A program made the position numbers and the translations under genes. The notes beneath the pieces were generated by a model. It did not search any database. It was not told the origin of the DNA and saw nothing but the letters and a program-made list of their open reading frames with translations. Positions 47,901 through 60,230 of a DNA stretch of 64,000 nucleotides are shown here, in pieces. Numbering within the stretch: the stretch's first letter is position 1; every line of letters begins with the position of its first letter. Source of the stretch: Prostheceraeus crozeri (lineage: Eukaryota; Platyhelminthes; Polycladida; Euryleptidae); the NCBI GenBank assembly GCA_907163375.1, contig CAJQUW010005267.1:372001-436000 (forward strand). Direction: 5' to 3'.

Positions 47901-49300
47901 TTACTGCTTCATCTGATCCACTTCGCCTACACCTGCTTCATCTGATCCACTTCGCCTACTCCTGCTTCATCTGATCACTCTTCGCCTACTCCCGCTTCAT
48001 CTGATCCGCTTCGCCTACTCTTGCATCATCTGATCCACTTCGCCTACTCCCGCTTCATCTGATCTCGCTTCGCCTTCTGCCACTTCATCTGATCCACTTC
48101 GCCTACTCCTGCTCCATCTGATCCACTTCGCCTACTCCCGCTTCATCTGATCTCGCTTCGCCTTCTGCCACTTCATCTGATCCACTTCGCCTACTCCTGC
48201 TCCATCTGATCCATTTCGCCTACCCCCGCTTCATCTGATCCACTTCGCCTACTCCCGCTTCATCTGATCCTCTTCGCCTATGCCCGCATCATCTTAACCA
48301 CTTCGCCTACTCCTGCTTCATCTGATCCTTTTCACCTATGCCCGCATCATCTGATCCTTTTCGCCTATGCTGCATCATCTGATCCACTTCGCCTACTCCT
48401 GCTTGATCTGATCACTCTTCGACTACTCCTGCTTCATCTAATCCACTTCGCCTACTCCTGCTTCATCTGATCACTCTTCGCCTACTCCCGCTTCATCTGA
48501 TCCACTTCGCCTACTCCTGCATCATCTGATCCACTTCGCCTACTCCCGCTTCATCTGATCTCGCTTCGCCTTCTGCCACTTCATCTGATCCACTTCGCCT
48601 GCTGCCACTTCATCTGATCCACTTCGCCTACTCCTGCTCCATCTGATCCACTTCGCCTACCCCCGCTTCATCTGATCCACTTCGCCTACTCCTGCTCCAT
48701 CTGATCCACTTCGCCTACCCCCGCTTCATCTGATCCACTTCGACTACTCCCGCTTCATCTGATCACTCCTCGACTACTCCTGCTTCATCTGATCCACTTC
48801 GCCTACTCCTGCTTCATCTGATCACTCTTCGCCTACTCCTATTTCATCTGATCCACTTCGACTACTCCTGCTTCATCTAATCCACTTCGCCTACTCCTGC
48901 TTCATCTGATCCACTTCGCCTACTCCTGCTTCATCTGATCCACTTCGCCTACTCCTGCTTCATCTGATCACTCTTCGCCTACTCCTATTTCATCTGATCC
49001 ACTTCGACTACTCCTGCTTCATCTAATCCACTCCGCCTACTCCTGCTTCATCTGATCCACTTCGCCTACTACTGCTTCATCTGATCCGCTTCGCCTACAC
49101 CTGCTTCATCTGATCCACTTTGCCTACTCCTGCTTCATCTGATCTAACTTCACCTGCTGCCGCATCATCTGATCTCGCTTCCCCTGCTGCCGCATCATCA
49201 AATCCACTTCGCCTACTCCTGCTTCATCTGATCACTCCTCGACTACTCCCTCTGCATCTGATCTCTCTGCGACTACTTCCGCTTCATCTGATCCACTTCG
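36000..49300 (+). repeat. Nested higher-order duplications with shared landmark units
   Basis: The same long series of variant units recurs. The rare word ACTCTTGCATCATC occurs at 38,221, 40,301, 45,319 and 48,017, each time followed by the same order of rare units (GCCTTCTGCC, CTGCTCCATC, CCTAGTCCTGC or its variant, CCTATGCTGC). The GATCTAACTTC unit recurs near 39,521, 41,601, 46,561 and 49,141. The segment from about 36,000 reappears from about 42,920, offset 6,923 bp at one landmark and 6,952 bp at another because a 29-bp unit was gained. Blocks differ mainly by whole-unit gains and losses. Confidence 0.8.
38150..42310 (+). repeat. Tandem duplication of a 2,080-bp block
   Basis: From about 38,150 to 40,229 the sequence repeats from about 40,230 at offset 2,080. 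Landmarks are 38161/40241, 38221/40301 and 39501/41581. By eye I found only a few differences: one base in CATCTTATCC near 40,985, one C missing near 41,911, and one extra 29-bp unit near 42,050 that shifts the offset to 2,108. The junction near 40,229 (TTCATCGGATCC) joins two different unit contexts and looks like the crossover point. Confidence 0.82.
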
Positions 49301-52300
49301 CCTACTCCTGCAACATCTGATCCACTTCGCCTACTCCTGCTTCATCTGATCACTCTTCGACTACTCCCGTTTCATCTAATCCACTTCGCCTACTCCTGCT
49401 TGATCTGATCACTCTTCGACTACTCCTGCTTCATCTAATCCACTTCGCCTACTCCTGCTTGATCTGATCACTCTTCGACTACTCCTGCTTCATCTGATCC
49501 ACTTCGCCTACTCCTGCTTCATCTGATCACTGTTCGGCTACTCCCGCTTCATCTGATCCACTTCTCCTACTCCTGCATCATCTGATCCACTTCGCCTACT
49601 CCCGCTTCATCTGATCTCGCTTCGCCTTCTGCCACTTCATCTGATCCACTTCGCCTCCTGCCACTTCATCTGATCCACTTCGCCTACTCCTGCTCCATCT
49701 GATCCACTTCGCCTACCCCCGCTTCATCTGATCCACTTCGCCTACTCCCGCTTCATCTGATCCTTTTCGCCTATACCCGCATCATCTGATCCACTTCGCC
49801 TACTCCCGCATCATCTGATCCTTTTCGCCTATGCCCGCATCATCTGATCCACTTCGCCTACTCCCGTTTCATCTGATCACTCCTCGACTACTCTCTCTTC
49901 ATCTGATACACTTCGCCTACTCCTGCTTGATCTGATCACTCTTCGACTACTCCTGCTTCATCTAATCCACTTCGCCTACTCCTGCTTCATCTGATCACTC
50001 TTCGGCTACTCCCGCTTCATCTGATCCACTTCGCCTACTCCTGCATCATCTGATCCACTTCGCCTACTCCCGCTTCATCTGATCTCGCTTCGCCTTCTGC
50101 CACTTCATCTGATCCACTTCGCCTGCTGCCACTTCATCTGATCCACTTCGCCTACTCCTGCTCCATCTGATCCACTTCGCCTACCCCCGCTTCATCTGAT
50201 CCACTTCGCCTACTCCCCCTTCATCTGATCCTTTTCGCCTATACCCGCATCATCTGATCTTATACTACTCCCGCTTCATCTGATCACTCCTCGACTACTC
50301 CTGCTTCATCTGATTACTCCTCGACTACTTCCGCTTCATCTGATCCACTTCGCCTACTCCTGCTTCATCTGATCACTCTTCGCCTACTCCTATTTCATCT
50401 GATCCACTTCGACTACTCCTGCTTCATCTAATCCACTTCGCCTACACCTGCTTCATCTGATCCACTTTGCCTACTCCTGCTTCATCTGATCTAACTTCTT
50501 CTGCTGCCGCATCATCTGATCTCGCTTCCCCTGCTGCCGCATCATCAAATCCACTTCGCCTACTCCTGCTTCATCTGATCACTCCTCGACTACTCCCTCT
50601 GCATCTGATCTCTCTGCGACTACTTCCGCTTCATCTGATCCACTTCGCCTACTCCTGCAACATCTGATCCACTTCGCCTACTCCTGCTTCATCTGATCAC
50701 TCTTCGACTACTCCCGTTTCATCTAATCCACTTCGCCTACTCCTGCTTGATCTGATCACTCTTCGACTACTCCTGCTTCATCTAATCCACTTCGCCTACT
50801 CCTGCTTCATCTGATCACTCTTCGCCTACTCCCGCTTCATCTGATCTCGCTTCGCCTTCTGCCACTTCATCTGATCCACTTCGCCTGCTGCCACTTCATC
50901 TGATCCACTTCGCCTACTCCTGCTCCATCTGATCCACTTCGCCTACCCCCGCTTCATCTGATCCACTTCGCCTACTCCCGCTTCATCTGATCCATTTCGC
51001 CTATACCCGCATCATCTGATCCACTTCGCCTACTCCCGCTTCATCTGATCCTTTTCGCTTATGCCAGCATCATCTGATCCACTTCGCCTACTCCCGTTTC
51101 ATCTGATCACTCCTCGACTACTCTCGCTTCATCTGATACACTTCGCCTACTCCTGCTTCATCTGATCAATTTCGCCTACTCCTGCTTCATCTGATCACTC
51201 CTCGACTACTCCTTCTTCATCTGATCCACTTCGGCCGCTGCCGCATCATCTGATCTCGCTTCGCCTGCTGCCGCATCATCTGATCCACTTCGCCAACTCC
51301 CGTTTCATCTGATCACTCTTCGACTACTCCTGCTGCATCTGATCCACTTCGCCTACCCCCGCTTCATCTGATCCACTTCGCCTACTCCCGCTTCATCTGA
51401 TCCTTTTCGCCTATGCCCGCATCATCTGATCCACTTCGCCTACTCCCGCATCATCTGATCACTCTTCGACTACTCCTGCTTCATCTGATCCACTTCGCCT
51501 GCTCCTGCTTCATCTGATCACTCCTCGACTACTCCTGCTTCATCTGATCCACTTCGACTACTCCTGCTTCATCTGATCCACTTCGCCTACTCCTGCTTCA
51601 TCTGATCCACTTCGCCTACACCTGCTTCATTTGATCCACTTTGCCTACTCCTGCTTCATCTGATCTCGCTTCACCTGCTGCCGCATCATCTGATCTCGCT
51701 TCCCCTGCTGCCGCATCATCAAATCCACTTCGCCTACTCCTGCTTCATCTGATCACTCCTCGACTACTCCCTCTGCATCTGATCTCTCTGCGACTACTTT
51801 CGCTTCATCTGATCCACTTCGCCTACTCCTGCTTCATCTGATCACTCTTCGACTACTCCCGTTTCATCTAATCCACTTCGCCTACTCCTGCTTCATCTGA
51901 TCCACTTCGCCTACTCCCGCTTCATCTGATCTCGCTTCGCCTTCTGCCACTTCATCTGATCCACTTCGCCTACTCCTGCTCCATCTCATCCACTTCGCCT
52001 ACCCCGCTTCATCTGATCCACTTCGCCTACTCCCGCTTCATCTGATCCTTTTCGCCTATGCCCGCATCATCTGATCCACTTTGCCTACTCCCGTTTCATC
52101 TGATCACTCTTCGACTACTCCTGCTTCATCTGATCCACTTCGCCTACCCCCGCATCATCTGATCCACTTCACCTGCTGCCGCATCATCTGATCTCGCTTC
52201 GCCTTCTGCCGCATCATCTGATCCACTTATACTACTCCTGCTTCATGTGATCACTCTTCGACTACTCCTGCTTCATCTGATCACTCCTCGACTACTCCCG

Positions 52301-52820
52301 CTTCATCTGATCACTTTTCGACTACTCCTGCTTCATCTGATCCTTTTCGCCTATGCCTGTTTCATCTGATCCACTTCGCCTACCCCTGCTTCATCTGATC
52401 CAGTTCGCCTACTCCCGCTTCATATGATGCTTTTCGCCTATGCCCGTTTCATCTGATCCACTTCGCCTTCTGCCGCATCATCTGATCACTTTTCGACTAC
52501 TCCTGCTTCACCTGATCCACTTCGCCTACTCCTGCTTCATCTGATCACTCCTCGACTACTTCCGCTTCATCTGATCCACTTCGCCTGCTGCCGCATCATC
52601 TGATCACTCTTCGACTACTCCTGCTTCATCTGATCCACTTCTCCTGCTGCCGCATCATCTGATCTCGCTTCGCCTTCTGCCGCATCATCTGATCTACTTA
52701 TACTACTCCTGCTTCATGTGATCACTCTTCGACTACTCCTGCTTCATCTGATCACTCCTCGACTACTCCCGCTTCATCTGATCACTTTTCGACTCCTCCC
52801 GCTTCATCTGATCCACTTCG

Positions 52821-55800
52821 CCTTCTGCCGCATCATCTGATCACTTTTCGACTACTCCTGCTTCACCTGATCCACTTCGCCTACTCCTGCTTCATCTGAT
52901 CACTCCTCGACTACTTCCGCTTCATCTGATCCACTTCGCCTGCTGCCGCATCATCTGATCACTATTCGACTACTCCTGCTTCATCTGATCACTCCTCGCC
53001 TACTCCCGCTTCACCTGATCCACTTCGCCTACTACCGCTTCATCTGATCACTCTTCGACTACTCCTGCTTCATCTGATCACTCCTCGACTACTCCCGCTT
53101 CATCTGATCCACTTCGCCTACTCCCGCTTCATCTGATCACTCTTCGACTACTCCTGCTTCATCTGATCACTCCTCGACTACTCATGCTTCATTTGATCAC
53201 TCCTCGACTACTCCCGCTTCATCTGATCCACTTCGCCTACTCCTGCTTCATCCGATCACTCTTCAACTACTCCTGCTTCATCCGATCCGCTTCGACTACT
53301 CCTGCTTCATCTGATCACTCCTCGACTACTCCCGCTTCATCTGATCCACTTCGCCTACTCCCGCTTCATCTGATCACTCTTCGACTACTCCTGCTTCATG
53401 CGATCCGCTTCGACTACTACTGCTTCATCTGATCCACTTCGCCTACTACCGCTTCATCTGATCACTCCTCGACTACTCCCGCTTCATCTGATCCACTTCG
53501 CCTACTCCCGCTTCATCTGATCACTCCTCGACTACTCCTGCTTCATCTGATCACTCTTCGACTACTCCTGCTTCACCTGATCCACTTCGCCTACTACCGC
53601 TTCATCTGATCACTGCTCGACTACTCCCGCTTCATCTGATCCACTTCGCCTACTTCCGCTTCATCTGATCAATCTTCGACTACTCCTGCTTCACCTGATC
53701 CACTTCGCCTACTCCTGCTTCATCTGATCACTCTTCGCCTACTCCCGCTTCATCTGATCCACTTCACCTACTCCTGCTTCATCTGATCCACTTCGCCTAC
53801 ACCTGCTTCATCTGATCCACTTTGCCTACTCCTGCTTCATCTGATCTCGCTTCACCTGCTGCCGCATCATCTGATCTCGCTTCCCCTGCTGCCGCATCAT
53901 CAAATCCACTTCGCCTACTCCCGCTTCATCTGATCACTCTTCGACTACTCCTGCTTCATCCGATCCGCTTCGACTACTCCTGCTTCATCTGATCACTCTT
54001 CGACTACTCCTGCTTCATCTGATCACTCCTCGACTACTCCTGCTTCATCTGATCCACTTCGACTACTCCTGCTTCATCTGATCCACTTCGCCTACTCCCG
54101 CTTCATCTGATCACTCTTCGCCTGCTGCCGCAACATCTGATCCACTTCGCCTACTCCCGCTTCATCTGATCACTCTTCGACTACTCCTGCTTCATCTGAT
54201 CCACTTCGCCTACTCCTGCTTCATCTGATCACTCCTCGACTACTCCCAATTCATCTGATCCACTTCGCCTACTCCTGCTTCATCTGATCCACTTCGCCTA
54301 CTCCTGCTTCATCTGATCCACTTCGCCTACTACTGCTTCATCTGATCCACTTCGCCTTCTGCCGCATCATCTGATCACTTTTCGACTACTCCTGCTTCAC
54401 CTGATCCACTTCGCCTACTCCTGCTTCATCTGATCACTCCTCGACTACTTCCGCTTCATCTGATCCACTTCGCCTGCTGCCGCATCATCTGATCACTATT
54501 CGACTACTCCTGCTTCAACTGATCCACTTCGCCTACTCCTGCTTCATCTGATCACTCCTCGCCTACTCCCGCTTCACCTGATCCACTTCGCCTACTACCG
54601 CTTCATCTGATCACTCTTCGACTACTCCTGCTTCATCTGATCACTCCTCGACTACTCCCGCTTCATCTGATCCACTTCGCCTACTCCCGCTTCATCTGAT
54701 CACTCTTCGACTACTCCTGCTTCATCTGATCACTCCTCGACTACTCATGCTTCATTTGATCACTCCTCGACTACTCCCGCTTCATCTGATCCACTTCGCC
54801 TACTCCTGCTTCATCCGATCACTCTTCAACTACTCCTGCTTCATCCGATCCGCTTCGACTACTCCTGCTTCATCTGATCACTCCTCGACTACTCCCGCTT
54901 CATCTGATCCACTTCGCCTACTCCCGCTTCATCTGATCACTCTTCGACTACTCCTGCTTCATGCGATCCGCTTCGACTACTACTGCTTCATCTGATCCAC
55001 TTCGCCTACTACCGCTTCATCTGATCACTCCTCGACTACTCCCGCTTCATCTGATCCACTTCGCCTACTCCCGCTTCATCTGATCACTCCTCGACTACTC
55101 CTGCTTCATCTGATCACTCTTCGACTACTCCTGCTTCACCTGATCCACTTCGCCTACTACCGCTTCATCTGATCACTGCTCGACTACTCCCGCTTCATCT
55201 GATCCACTTCGCCTACTTCCGCTTCATCTGATCAATCTTCGACTACTCCTGCTTCACCTGATCCACTTCGCCTACTCCTGCTTCATCTGATCACTCTTCG
55301 CCTACTCCCGCTTCATCTGATCCACTTCGCCTACTCCTGCTTCATCTGATCCACTTCGCCTACACCTGCTTCATCTGATCCACTTTGCCTACTCCTGCTT
55401 CATCTGATCTCGCTTCACCTGCTGCCGCATCATCTGATCTCGCTTCCCCTGCTGCCGCATCATCAAATCCACTTCGCCTACTCCCGCTTCATCTGATCAC
55501 TCTTCGACTACTCCTGCTTCATCCGATCCGCTTCGACTACTCCTGCTTCATCTGATCACTCTTCGACTACTCCTGCTTCATCTGATCACTCCTCGACTAC
55601 TCCTGCTTCATCTGATCCACTTCGACTACTCCTGCTTCATCTGATCCACTTCGCCTACTCCCGCTTCATCTGATCACTCTTCGCCTGCTGCCGCAACATC
55701 TGATCCACTTCGCCTACTCCCGCTTCATCTGATCACTCTTCGACTACTCCTGCTTCATCTGATCCACTTCGCCTACTCCTGCTTCATCTGATCACTCCTC

Positions 55801-57480
55801 GACTACTCCCAATTCATCTGATCCACTTCGCCTACTCCTGCTTCATCTGATCCACTTCGCCTACTCCTGCTTCATCTGATCCACTTCGCCTACTACTGCT
55901 TCATCTGATCCACTTCGCCTTCTGCCGCATCATCTGATCACTTTTCGACTACTCCTGCTTCACCTGATCCACTTCGCCTACTCCTGCTTCATCTGATCAC
56001 TCCTCGACTACTTCCGCTTCATCTGATCCACTTCGCCTGCTGCCGCATCATCTGATCACTATTCGACTACTCCTGCTTCAACTGATCCACTTCGCCTACT
56101 CCTGCTTCATCTGATCACTCCTCGCCTACTCCCGCTTCACCTGATCCACTTCGCCTACTACCGCTTCATCTGATCACTCTTCGACTACTCCTGCTTCATC
56201 TGATCACTCCTCGACTACTCCCGCTTCATCTGATCCACTTCGCCTACTCCCGCTTCATCTGATCACTCTTCGACTACTCCTGCTTCATCTGATCACTCCT
56301 CGACTACTCATGCTTCATTTGATCACTCCTCGACTACTCCCGCTTCATCTGATCCACTTCGCCTACTCCTGCTTCATCCGATCACTCTTCAACTACTCCT
56401 GCTTCATCCGATCCGCTTCGACTACTCCTTCTTCATCTGATCACTCCTCGACTACTCCCGCTTCATATGATCCACTTCGCCTACTCCCGCTTCATCTGAT
56501 CACTCTTCGACTACTCCTGCTTCATCCGATCCGCTTCGACTACTACTGCTTCATCTGATCCACTTCGCCTACTACCGCTTCATCTGATCACTCCTCGACT
56601 ACTCCCACTTCATCTGATCCACTTCGCCTACTCCCGCTTCATCTGATCACTCCTCGACTACTCCTGCTTCATCTGATCACTCTTCGACTACTCCTGCTTC
56701 ACCTGATCCACTTCGCCTACTACCGCTTCATCTGATCACTCCTCGACTACTCCCGCTTCATCTGATCCACTTCGCCTACTCCCGCTTCATCTGATCACTC
56801 TTCGACTACTCCTGCTTCACCTGATCCACTTCGCCTACTCCTGCTTCATCTGATCACTCTTCGCCTACTCCCCCTTCATCTGATCACTCTTCGACTACTC
56901 CTGCTTCATCTGATCACTCCTCGACTACTCCCGCTTCATCTGATCTACTTCGCCTACTCCTGCTTCATCCGATCACTCTTCAACTACTCCTGCTTCATCC
57001 GATCCGCTTCGACTACTCCTGCTTCATCTGATCACTCCTCGACTACTCCCGCTTCATCTGATCCACTTCGCCTACTCCCGCTTCATCTGATCACTCTTCG
57101 ACTACTCCTGCTTCATCCGATCCGCTTCGACTACTCCTGCTTCATCTGATCACTCTTCGACTACTCCTGCTTCATCTGATCACTCCTCGACTACTCCTGC
57201 TTCATCTGATCCACTTCGACTACTATTGCTTCATCTGATCCACTTCGCCTACTCCTGCTTCATCTGATCCACTTCGCCTACTCCCGCTTCATCTGATCAC
57301 TCTTCGCCTGCTGCCGCAACATCTGATCCACTTCGCCTACTCCCGCTTCATCTGATCACTCTTCGACTACTCCTGCTTCATCTGATCCACTTCGCCTACT
57401 CCTGCTTCATCTGATCACTCCTCGACAACTCCCAATTCATCTGATCCACTTCGCCTACTCCTGCTTCATCTGATCCACTT
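52821..57480 (+). repeat. Three tandem copies of a 1,563-bp higher-order repeat
   Basis: Landmarks recur at exactly 1,563 bp: 53,184, 54,747 and 56,310. The CCTTCTGCCGCATC unit lies at 52,821, 54,355 and 55,918; the first interval is 1,534, one 29-bp unit shorter. Copies 1 and 2 are nearly identical. Copy 3 carries a few more substitutions and fades near 57,000-57,480. About 53 basic units make up one higher-order unit. This is the only three-copy block of kilobase size seen. Confidence 0.85.
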
Positions 57481-60160
57481 CGCCTACTCCTGCTTCATCT
57501 GATCCACTTCGCCTACTACTGCTTCATCTGATCCACTTTGCCTACACCTGCTTCATCTGATCCACTTTGCCTACTCCTGCTTCATCTGATCCACTTCGCC
57601 TACTCCTGCTTCATCTGATCACTCTTCGACTACTCCTGCTTCATCTGATCCACTTCGCCTACTCCTGCATCATCTGATCCACTTCGCCTACTCCCGCTTC
57701 ATCTGATCTCGCTTCGCCTTCTGCCACTTCATCTGATCCACTTCGCCTACTCCTGCTCCATCTGATCCACTTCGCCTACCCCCGCTTCATCTGATCCACT
57801 TCGCCTACTCCCGCTTCATCTGATCCTTTTCGCCTATGCCCGCATCATCTGATCCACTTCGCCTACTCCCGTTTCATCTGATCCACTTCGCCTACCCCCG
57901 CTTTATCTAATCCACTTCGCCTACTCCCGCTTCATCTGATCCTTTTCGCCTATGCCCGCATCATCTGATCAACTTCGCCTACTCCCGTTTCATCTGATCA
58001 CTCTTCGACTACTCCTGCTTCATCTGATCCACTTCTCCTACCCCCGCATCATCTGATCCACTTTACCTGCTGCCTTATCATCTGATCTCGCTTCGGCTGC
58101 TGCCGCATCATCAGATCCACTTATACTACTCCTGCTTCATGTGATCACTCTTCGACTACTCCTGCTTCATCTGATCACTCCTCGACTACTCCTGCTTCAT
58201 CTGATCACTCTTCGACTACTCCTGCTTCATCTGATCCACTTCGACTACTACCGCTTCATCTGATCTCGCTTCGCCTACTCCTGCTTCATCTGATCACTCC
58301 TCGACTACTCCCGCTTCATCTGATCCACTTCGCCTGCTGCCGCATCATCTGATCACTTTTCGACTACTCCTGCTTCACCTGATCCACTTCGCCTACTCCT
58401 GCTTCACCTGATCCACTTCGCCTACTCCTGCTTCATCTGATCACTCCTCGACTACTTCCGCTTCATCTGATCCACTTCGCCTGCTGCCGCATCATCTGAT
58501 CACTTTTCGACTACTCCTGCTTCACCTGATCCACTTCGCCTACTCCCGCTTCATCTGATCTCGCTTTGCCTACTCCTGCTTCATCTGATCACTCTTCGAC
58601 TACTCCTGCTTCATCCGATCCACTTCGACTACTCGTGCTTCATCTGATCACTCCTCGACTACTTCCGCTTCACCTGATCCACTTCGCCTACTCGTGCTTT
58701 ATCTGATCACTCCTCGACTACTACCGCTTCATCTGATCACTCTTCGACTACTCCTGCTTCATCCGATCCGCTTCGACTACTCCTGCTTCGTCTGATCATT
58801 CTTCGACTACTCCTGCTTCATCTGATCCACTTCGCCTACTCCTGCTTCATCTGATCACTCCTCGAGTACTTCCGCTTCATCTGATCCACTTCGCCTGCTG
58901 CCGCATCATCTGATCCACTTCGCCTACTCCTGCTTCATCTGATCCACTTCGCCTACTCCCGCTTCATCTGATCACTCTTCGACTACTCCTGCTTCATCTG
59001 ATCCACTTCGCCTACTCCCGGTTCATCTGATCACTCTTCGACTACTCCTGCTTCATCTGATCCACTTCGCCTATTCCCGCTTCATCTGATCACTCTTCGC
59101 CTACTCCTGCTTCATCTGATCCACTTCGCCTGCTGCCGCATCATCATATCCACTTCGCGTGCTGCCGCAACATGTGATCCACTTCGCCTACTCCTGCTTC
59201 ATCTGATCCACTTCGCCTACTCCCGCTTCATCTGATCACTCTTCGACTACTTCCGCTTCATCTGATCCACTTCGCCTCCTCATGCATCATCTGATCACTC
59301 CTCGACTACTCCCTCTTCATCTGATCACTCCTCGACTACTCCCTCTTCATCTGATCCACTTCGCCTACTCCCGCTTCATCTGATCACTCTTCGACTACTC
59401 CTGCTTCATCTGATCCACTTCGCCTACTCCCGCTTCATCTGATCACTCTTCGACTACTCCCGCTTCATCTGATCACTCTTCGACTACTTCCGCTTCATCT
59501 GATCACTCCTCGGTTACTCCCGCTTCATATGATCACTCTTCGCCTGCTGCCGCATCATCTGATCCACTCCGCCTTTTCCTGCTTCATCTGATCCACTTCG
59601 CCTACTCCTGCTTCATCTGATCACTCTTCGACTACTCCCGCTTGATCTGATCTCGCTTCGCCTTCTGCCACATCATCTGATCCACTTCGCCTACTCCTGC
59701 TTTATCTGATGCACTTCGCCTACTCATGCCGCATCATCTGATCCACTCCGACTACTCCTGCTTCATATGATCCACTTCGCCTACTCCTGCTTCATCTGAT
59801 CCGCTTCGCCTACTCCTGCTTCATCTGATCACTCTTCGACTACTCCCTCTTTATCTGATCCACTTCGTCTGCTGCCGCATCATTTGATCCACTTCGCCTG
59901 CTGCCGCATCATCTGATCCACTCCGCCTACTCCTGCTTCATCTGATCACTCTTCTTCTGCTGCCGCATCATCTGATCTCGCTTCGCGTGCTGCCGCATCA
60001 TCTGATCCACTTCGCCTATGCCCGCATAATCTGATCACTTTTGGCCTTGTGCTGCTTCATCTGATCACTCTTCGCCTGCTGCCGCATCATCTGATCCACT
60101 TCGCCTACTCCCGCTTCATCTGATCCCACCTCGCTTGATTTCGCTTTATACGATTCAGTT

Positions 60161-60230
60161 TCACCAGATCCCCTTTCTTTTGATCCCACTTCCCCTTTTC
60201 CCATTTCGCCTCATTACGTTTTTCTCTCTT
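60161..60230 (+). repeat. Degenerate right margin of the array
   Basis: After the last recognisable unit near 60,125 the sequence keeps fragments of the theme (GATCCCACCTCGC, CAGATCCCC, TTTGATCCCACTTCCCC, CATTTCGCCTCATTACG) before becoming unrelated AT-rich DNA. Progressive decay towards the edge supports a true array boundary over an artificial one. Confidence 0.6.

Larger units (their letters stand above)
17455..60160 (+). repeat. Giant 29/30-bp tandem (mini)satellite array, about 42.7 kb
   Basis: An unbroken head-to-tail array in one orientation. All units share GCTTCATCTGA followed by a variable centre and CCTACTCC or a variant. Type A is 29 bp (core TCATCTGATCCACTTCGCC). Type B is 30 bp (core CTGATCACTCTTCGACTAC). 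Type C is 30 bp (CATCTGATCTCGCTTCGCC, then TGCTGCCG). A fourth 30-bp type has CTGACCCCGCCKCGCCTA. Dividing length by about 29.5 gives roughly 1,400-1,450 units. Every unit carries GATC. The composition is strongly skewed: one type A unit has 12 C, 10 T, 4 A and 3 G. Stops recur in all + frames because mixed unit lengths rotate the phase, so no protein is encoded. I saw no unique insertion inside. Confidence 0.97.

Noticed and set aside
53184-56558. Repeated 82-codon frames at 1,563-bp spacing as a gene family
   Set aside because: Same satellite units read through changing phases. The LRLLPLHLI-type peptides are just the other frames of the repeat.
17455-60160. CRISPR-like array
   Set aside because: There are no unique spacers; units are contiguous, and the window is clearly from an animal genome.
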